Positions 5,620 to 9,742 of a stretch of 9,742 bases of DNA are shown here, piece after piece. The notes below the pieces were generated by a model that did no database searches, was not told where the DNA came from, and worked only from the letters and a program-made list of their open reading frames with translations. The translations under genes were made by a program, and so were the position numbers. Position 1 is the stretch's first letter, and each line of letters starts with the position of its first letter. Source of the stretch: Micrococcales bacterium (GTDB taxonomy: Bacteria > Actinomycetota > Actinomycetes > S36-B12 > UBA10799); contig JAHEXM010000022.1 in the NCBI GenBank assembly GCA_023252115.1, positions 1 through 9,742 on the forward strand, given 5' to 3'.

Positions 5620-6846
5620 ATGACTGTGAACAAGGTTGCGATGTTGACTGCGGGTGGACTCGCCCCGTGCCTGGCAACGGCCGTTGGCGGCCTTATCCAG
5701 CGCTATACCGAAGTTGATCCCACCATCGAATTGATCGCCTACAGCGACGGATATGACGGACTCCTTCGCGGAAAGTCCACCGTCATCGATGAAACCGTTC
5801 GTAACGGTGCATCACAACTTCATCTGTTCGGCGGCAGCCCGATCGGAAATAGCCGAGTCAAGCTCACGAATGTTGCCGATTGCGTCAAGCGTGGTCTCGT
5901 CAAAGAGGGCCAAGACCCGTTGAAAGAGGCCGCCGATCAACTGACTCGCGACGGAGTTCAGGTGCTGCACACGATCGGTGGCGATGACACCAATACGACC
6001 GCAGCTGATCTGGCGGCATATCTACATGAAAACAACTACGAACTCACCGTTGTCGGATTGCCGAAAACCATCGACAACGACGTGTTCCCGATCAAGCAGT
6101 CGCTAGGTGCATGGACGGCAGCGGAACAAGGATCGATCTTTGCGCAAAATGTCATCGCCGAAGGCAGCGCAAATCCGCGTGCGCTCATCGTTCACGAAGT
6201 CATGGGACGCAGCTGCGGCTGGCTGACTGCTGCAACTGCCGCGAAGTACACGGAATGGCTTGATAGTCGCGTCTGGGTCCCCGAGATCGGCCTGGATCGC
6301 CGCCGTTGGGACATTCACGCAGTCTTCATCCCCGAGATGGGCTTCGATATCGCCGCCGAGGCAGAACGCCTGCGGGCAGTGATGGACGAGGTCGGAAATG
6401 TGAACATCTTCTTGTCCGAAGGTGCCGGGCTTGAACAGATTGTTGCTGAACTCGAAGCGGCAGGCGAGACCATCCCCCGCGACGCGTTTGGACACGCAAA
6501 GCTTGACGCAGTCAACCCAGGTCACTGGTTCGGCAAGCAGTTCGCCCAGATGTTGTCGGCCGAAAAGACCGGAGTATTCAAAAGCGGCTATTTCTCGCGG
6601 TCGGCTGCGTCGAATGCGGCTGACCTTGAACTCATCAAGTCATGCACCGATTTGGCAGTTGACTCCGCACTGCGCGGCGACAGTGGTGTCATCGGTCAGG
6701 ACGAGGATCAAGGTGACACGTTGCGGGCTATTGAGTTCCCGCGGATCAAAGGCGGCAAACCCTTCGATATCGATCAACCCTGGTTCGGCGATCTGTTGGC
6801 TGGCATCGGCCAGACCAAGGGTCCGAAAGTGGTTTCTGAACACTGA
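5620..6846 (+). CDS. pfp: Pyrophosphate-dependent 6-phosphofructokinase
   Basis: This glycolytic enzyme interconverts fructose 6-phosphate and fructose 1,6-bisphosphate in the cytoplasm, reversibly, with pyrophosphate as phosphoryl donor. Motifs in order (408-residue form) are LTAGGLAPCL (9-18), GGSPIGNSRVKLTN (71-84), GGDDTNTTAADLAAY (120-134), PKTIDND (148-154) and MGRSCG (195-200), then VNIFLSEGAG and KSGYFSRSAASNA. The Asp after GGD (Asp123, where ATP enzymes have Gly) and the Lys of PKTIDND mark pyrophosphate use. Length and sequence agree closely with the Propionibacterium freudenreichii PPi-PFK as I remember it. I chose ATG 5620 because the family begins at this point (MTVNKVAMLTAGG) and a -10-like TAGCGT lies just upstream. 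ATG 5590 would add ten residues. Confidence 0.95.
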   Translation: MTVNKVAMLTAGGLAPCLATAVGGLIQRYTEVDPTIELIAYSDGYDGLLRGKSTVIDETVRNGASQLHLFGGSPIGNSRVKLTNVADCVKRGLVKEGQDPLKEAADQLTRDGVQVLHTIGGDDTNTTAADLAAYLHENNYELTVVGLPKTIDNDVFPIKQSLGAWTAAEQGSIFAQNVIAEGSANPRALIVHEVMGRSCGWLTAATAAKYTEWLDSRVWVPEIGLDRRRWDIHAVFIPEMGFDIAAEAERLRAVMDEVGNVNIFLSEGAGLEQIVAELEAAGETIPRDAFGHAKLDAVNPGHWFGKQFAQMLSAEKTGVFKSGYFSRSAASNAADLELIKSCTDLAVDSALRGDSGVIGQDEDQGDTLRAIEFPRIKGGKPFDIDQPWFGDLLAGIGQTKGPKVVSEH

Positions 6847-7010
6847 TTTTCTCAGCCGATTCCTAGACTTCTCACCTTAAGTAAACGTGGTGTTTGGGAT
6901 CAGTCCGAGCTCATCGAAACAACTAAGAAGTCTGGCTGATCTGTCGATCATTCCCTTTAGTGTGCGGTAACCGCGCATGAGTCTGCGCCCGACATTGTCT
7001 GGAGATCGTC
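6847..7010 (+). promoter_or_regulatory. Intergenic promoter region with a palindrome upstream of the anchored protein
   Basis: No gene is seen here. A -10-like TAGTGT (6958-6963) lies 47 nt before the next start codon. The inverted repeat GTGCGGTAACCGCGC (6962-6976; 7-bp arms with one G-T pair around a central A) overlaps the expected transcription start, a position typical of a repressor site. GGAG at 7001-7004 is the ribosome binding site of the downstream gene. No clear terminator follows pfp; AGACTTCT and AGAAGTCT form only a distant, weak inverted pair. Confidence 0.3.
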
Positions 7011-7454
7011 ATGAGTAATCCTTCGCCACCACCGGCAGCAACCAAGCGCTTTGACTTTCGGTCGGTAACTGAGAACCGCGGACTACTGATAGCAATTGTC
7101 TGCATTGCTGGTGGACTATTACTCGTTGCAGCATCCGCAGTCGGCGCGTTCGCTGGCATTGGGCTGACGTCAGTCGTGGGCGGCCCGGGTGGCAAAGCTG
7201 GCAAGCCCGGGATGATGCAGCGTGGCGGACCGATGGGTGGAAACGGACCGATGGGTGGCCGCAATAGCAGCCAGCAACAAGATCCGGGTGCAGATCACGG
7301 CGGACCTCAGACGTTTTCATTGGTCGATCCAAACCAAGGTCCGGGCGACGAGGGACCAGACCAAGGCGTTGATCCCAACCAGGATCAGGGCGGCCCAGAC
7401 CAACAAGGGCCAGCTGGCGGCGATCAGTCAGACGGTGGCGAACAGGGAACCTGA
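7011..7454 (+). CDS. Small membrane-anchored protein with Gly/Pro-rich and acidic Gln/Asp-rich tail
   Basis: The start is supported by GGAG 6 nt upstream. A short cytoplasmic N-terminus (about 23 residues) precedes one hydrophobic helix (about 24-50, LLIAIVCIAGGLLLVAASAV). The rest is low complexity and probably outside the cell. A basic Gly/Met/Pro stretch (57-84, with GGPMGGNGPMGG) comes first, then a tail from about residue 88 that lacks Lys and Arg, is rich in Asp, Gln, Gly and Pro, and repeats VDPNQ at 105-109 and 120-124. I recognise no family. The tail looks disordered and negatively charged, which would suit a wall-facing spacer or cation-binding segment; that is inference. The stop lies 1 nt from the stop of the convergent MFS gene. 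Confidence 0.75.
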   Translation: MSNPSPPPAATKRFDFRSVTENRGLLIAIVCIAGGLLLVAASAVGAFAGIGLTSVVGGPGGKAGKPGMMQRGGPMGGNGPMGGRNSSQQQDPGADHGGPQTFSLVDPNQGPGDEGPDQGVDPNQDQGGPDQQGPAGGDQSDGGEQGT

Positions 7455-7455
7455 T

Positions 7456-9075
7456 TTAGGCTCCGCCACCTGGCATAGAGCCCTGAGCCTTACCGCCCGG
7501 GTGGAAGAACGAGATGACCAGACAGATCGCCATCACCACTGCCATTCCATACAGCACCACTTGAATTGCGGACGCAAAGTCATTTTCGAAAATGCTGGTG
7601 ATCTTTTGCTGCATCGCCGCTGGAATGTTCGAACCAGAATGACCTGACGGCGCACCGCCACCACTCGATGCTGCTGAGGCGATTTTGTTGGCTTGCGTCA
7701 ACGGCACCCCGGCTTGGGTCAACGAGCTAACGAGCTTGCTAGTGACCGTATTGATCATCAAGGTGCCAAGTACTGCTAGCCCGACTGCTGCCCCATAGGT
7801 ACGAAGCGTCATAACAACGCCGGTGACCTCACCGTAAGAGGCGTTGATCGCGCGGTTGGTTGCATCAGTGCTGGCAGGACCGAGGATCAATCCCATCCCT
7901 GCCCCAGTCACGATGATCCAGGGAGTAATCGCTCCACTAGAAAGCGCGGTCGATTTCATTCCCCACACAACAAATCCAACGGTTGCCACTACGCAGCCGA
8001 TAATCAGTGGTTGCTTTACTCCAATGTTGTCGAGCATCCGTCCGCCAAATTGCGCGGCGACGACGAAACCTACGAAGAACCACATCAGGAAGAGTCCTGC
8101 GTTGCTTGCGGTGTAGCCAAGAGACACCTGCGCGTAAAGACTCAAGAAGAAGAACAACGGCACGAATGCAGCTGACATGAAAAACAGCACCAACGTGTCG
8201 ACACTGAATGCACGCCCCTTGAAGATACGAATCTTGATCAGCGGGTGCTTCACTTTGGTTTCAACATAGACAAAGATTGCCAAGATGATCACGCCGAGGG
8301 CGATTGATCCAATCGTCTTGACGTTGCCCCAGCCCCAGTTGCTTGCTTGCTGGAAACCCAGCACCGATAGGCCCATTCCGACCGCAACCAAAACAGCGCC
8401 AATCCAGTCCATGTATTGCTTTTCTTCGGCCTTGCGATGCGGAATCTTTGCGACAAAAGTCAGAGTCAAACCGATGATGGCGACTGGGATGTTGACCCAA
8501 AAAATTGCCCGCCATGTCCACTGTGTCAAGTATCCACCAGCAATCGGACCGACTGCAGTGAAGGCACCGGTGAGCCCAAAGAAGATCGCGAGCGCCTTGC
8601 CGCGCTGCTCGATGGGAAACACGGCGACTACCAATGCAAGGGCCGCCGGAAACAGCAGCGCCGCCCCGAAGCCTTGAATCGCTCGAAAGCCAATAATCCA
8701 CGCTTCAGCGGACGCGCCCTTAGGAGTGAGCCCACACATACCGGATGAAACGGCGAAGAAAATTGTGCCAACGATGACCATCTTCTTGTGACCGAGAATG
8801 TCGGACAGACGTCCGCCGAAAGCAAAGAACGCCGCCATCGCGAGTAGGTAGCCGTTGACGATCCATTGAACGCCGGTATCAGTCAGACCGAGTTCAGTTT
8901 GGATCGTCGGTGCGGCAATCGAAACGATCGTCTGATCGATAAAGATCAGGGCGACCGAGAACATCATGGCCGTTAAGGCAAGGTATTTCGAGGAGCGGAA
9001 ACCTGAGGAAGTTTCGGCAGCGGCGGTGCTTGCGCTATTCGACATAGCGAAATCAAACCACTCCGGGCGCCTCAT
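7456..9075 (-). CDS. MFS exporter of the DHA2 (EmrB/QacA) 14-helix family
   Basis: This 539-residue membrane transporter should export a drug or metabolite by proton antiport. Family motifs are IDQTIVSIAAPTIQ (46-59, motif D1), GGRLSDILGHKK (87-98, motif A), RAIQGFGAALLFPAALAL (131-148), and the antiporter motif C region GPIAGGYLTQWTWRAIFWVN (166-185). The number of hydrophobic segments and the length fit the 14-helix DHA2 group. The C-terminus is Gly/Ser-rich and soluble. ATG 9075 has a -10-like GATAAA 7 nt upstream and may be leaderless. ATG 9045 (MSNSAST) is an alternative ten residues shorter, with a GGAG 15 nt away. No regulator gene is adjacent, although the inverted repeat GCCC-7-GGGC (9078-9092) surrounds the -10 box and could be an operator. 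The substrate is unknown. Confidence 0.92.
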   Translation of the reverse strand: MRRPEWFDFAMSNSASTAAAETSSGFRSSKYLALTAMMFSVALIFIDQTIVSIAAPTIQTELGLTDTGVQWIVNGYLLAMAAFFAFGGRLSDILGHKKMVIVGTIFFAVSSGMCGLTPKGASAEAWIIGFRAIQGFGAALLFPAALALVVAVFPIEQRGKALAIFFGLTGAFTAVGPIAGGYLTQWTWRAIFWVNIPVAIIGLTLTFVAKIPHRKAEEKQYMDWIGAVLVAVGMGLSVLGFQQASNWGWGNVKTIGSIALGVIILAIFVYVETKVKHPLIKIRIFKGRAFSVDTLVLFFMSAAFVPLFFFLSLYAQVSLGYTASNAGLFLMWFFVGFVVAAQFGGRMLDNIGVKQPLIIGCVVATVGFVVWGMKSTALSSGAITPWIIVTGAGMGLILGPASTDATNRAINASYGEVTGVVMTLRTYGAAVGLAVLGTLMINTVTSKLVSSLTQAGVPLTQANKIASAASSGGGAPSGHSGSNIPAAMQQKITSIFENDFASAIQVVLYGMAVVMAICLVISFFHPGGKAQGSMPGGGA

Positions 9076-9077
9076 AT

Positions 9078-9092
9078 GCCCATTTATCGGGC
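9078..9092 (-). promoter_or_regulatory. Candidate -10 box inside a small inverted repeat before the MFS gene
   Basis: On the minus strand GATAAA (9088-9083) resembles a -10 hexamer and lies 7 nt before ATG 9075. It is enclosed by GCCC and GGGC arms, which a repressor might use. The arms are only 4 bp and the -35 region is poor, so this is tentative. Confidence 0.25.
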
Positions 9093-9107
9093 TCCATCAA
9101 CGCAAGA

Positions 9108-9141
9108 AGTCCGGTCACCCGCCGTGGCAGGAGACCGGACT
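9108..9141 (-). terminator. Hairpin terminator after the Rpf-like gene
   Basis: Arms AGTCCGGTC (9108-9116) and GACCGGACT (9133-9141) pair perfectly over 9 bp, and the loop can pair further (GCC/GGC). The hairpin starts 16 nt after the stop of the Rpf-like gene. On the minus strand it is followed by TCTTG, only weakly U-rich. It also separates that gene from the MFS promoter on the same strand. Confidence 0.55.
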
Positions 9142-9157
9142 CTGTGCGTTTAGTAGG

Positions 9158-9685
9158 TCAGGCAGTCGACCACGGTGACCAACCACGTGATTTGTGCGTC
9201 TTCCATGCGATGTAGTCCTGTGCCCAACGAGGTGCCTTGTCGGCCGTACGCGCGAAGCGTCCACCGCCATTTGACAACCAAGTTCCGCGATCAAAGTTCC
9301 AAGCGCCGAAGTAATGGCCATCGTTGTATTTGTAGTTCGTGCCAGATTCCAAGCGGCGAATCTTGCGGCCCTCGGCGGTATTCGACAGCTTATGTGCAGC
9401 TGCGATCTGTCGAAGGATCTTTTTGCGCAAGTGGTAACGCTTGATGTGTCGTTCGGTAACCGGCAACGGATAAATGCCATAGCGCGCAATCGTCAACTCA
9501 CGAACTGATGGCACATGCGGTGCTGGCGCGGCCGGCCCAGGCGCAGGTGCTGCTGCCGGTTCAACAGCTGGCGTCGCAGCAGGCGCTGCGTCGTCGGCCA
9601 TTGCCGGGCTGCTTACGCCGACAAGGATGGCACTAGGTAAAACAATTCCCGCTGCAAACGCTGAAACAATACGAGTCGAACTCAT
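9158..9685 (-). CDS. Secreted Rpf-like transglycosylase domain protein
   Basis: A signal peptide (about 1-30, ending PAMA before DD) is followed by an Ala/Pro-rich linker (33-58) and a basic helical segment (61-100). The C-terminal domain matches resuscitation-promoting factors: RRLESGTNYKYNDGHYFGAW with the presumed catalytic Glu113, NFDRGTWLSNGG (130-141), ARTADKAPRWAQDYIAWK (145-162) and the closing RGWSPWS (167-173). Rpf enzymes cleave peptidoglycan outside the cell and promote resuscitation or daughter-cell separation. The usual Cys before Glu-Ser-Gly is Leu112 here, and the usual C-terminal Cys is also absent, so the conserved disulfide is missing. ATG 9685 has GGGAG 6 nt upstream. The leader runs off the right edge. 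Confidence 0.88.
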   Translation of the reverse strand: MSSTRIVSAFAAGIVLPSAILVGVSSPAMADDAAPAATPAVEPAAAPAPGPAAPAPHVPSVRELTIARYGIYPLPVTERHIKRYHLRKKILRQIAAAHKLSNTAEGRKIRRLESGTNYKYNDGHYFGAWNFDRGTWLSNGGGRFARTADKAPRWAQDYIAWKTHKSRGWSPWSTA

Positions 9686-9742
9686 TGATTACTCCCGAGC
9701 TCATGACGTCACCCTCCGGTGCGTGCGCTGCCGCAACAAGCG

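Noticed and set aside
6103..6525. Minus-strand open frame of 140 codons inside the phosphofructokinase gene
   Set aside because: It lies wholly within a strongly conserved gene on the other strand and has no recognisable features.
7009..7332. Minus-strand proline-rich frames opposite the anchored protein
   Set aside because: They are the reverse complement of GGN/CCN-rich codons and lack a ribosome binding site; the plus-strand gene has one and a plausible membrane anchor.
9686..9742. c-di-AMP riboswitch upstream of the Rpf-like gene
   Set aside because: The location is suggestive, but only 57 nt are present before the window edge and I could not match the conserved core.

Overview
The window reads as a piece of an actinobacterial (Actinomycetota) chromosome of moderately high GC. 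The clues are a pyrophosphate-dependent phosphofructokinase of the Propionibacterium type, a resuscitation-promoting-factor-like (Rpf) transglycosylase, a GT2/GT39 pair with glycine-rich inserts, frequent GTG starts and apparent leaderless starts. The species cannot be named from sequence alone. No rRNA, tRNA, CRISPR array, insertion sequence or phage gene was seen.

Layout from left to right. (1) The end of a GT2 polyprenyl-phosphate glycosyltransferase, cut by the left edge, overlaps by ATGA with a large GT39-like membrane glycosyltransferase. The first probably charges a lipid carrier and the second transfers the sugar outside the membrane. (2) Convergent to them is a secreted SLT-domain lytic transglycosylase. 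(3) An intergenic stretch rich in small hairpins holds a tiny ORF with a strong ribosome binding site. It leads into a broken NAD-dependent beta-hydroxyacid dehydrogenase gene, which has one extra C in a C run and loses its C-terminal half. (4) The remnant stops at a nearly perfect 68-nt palindrome lying just past the end of a convergent HU DNA-binding protein gene. (5) A two-unit 18-bp tandem repeat lies between hup and a divergent polytopic membrane protein that I do not recognise. (6) The PPi-phosphofructokinase gene follows, probably read from a leaderless transcript. (7) A small membrane-anchored protein with a Gly/Pro-rich and then acidic Gln/Asp-rich tail ends 1 nt from a convergent 14-helix MFS (DHA2) exporter. 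(8) At the right end is a secreted Rpf-like transglycosylase, with a hairpin terminator between it and the exporter.

Five of the intact genes concern the envelope: two glycosyltransferases, two wall hydrolases and an exporter. The rest are housekeeping (HU, PPi-PFK), unknown, or decaying. I found no convincing new multi-gene system. The most unusual items are the double-lesion pseudogene ending at the long palindrome, the hairpin-rich leader with its small ORF, the low-complexity anchored protein, and the Rpf-like enzyme that has lost the usual cysteine pair.
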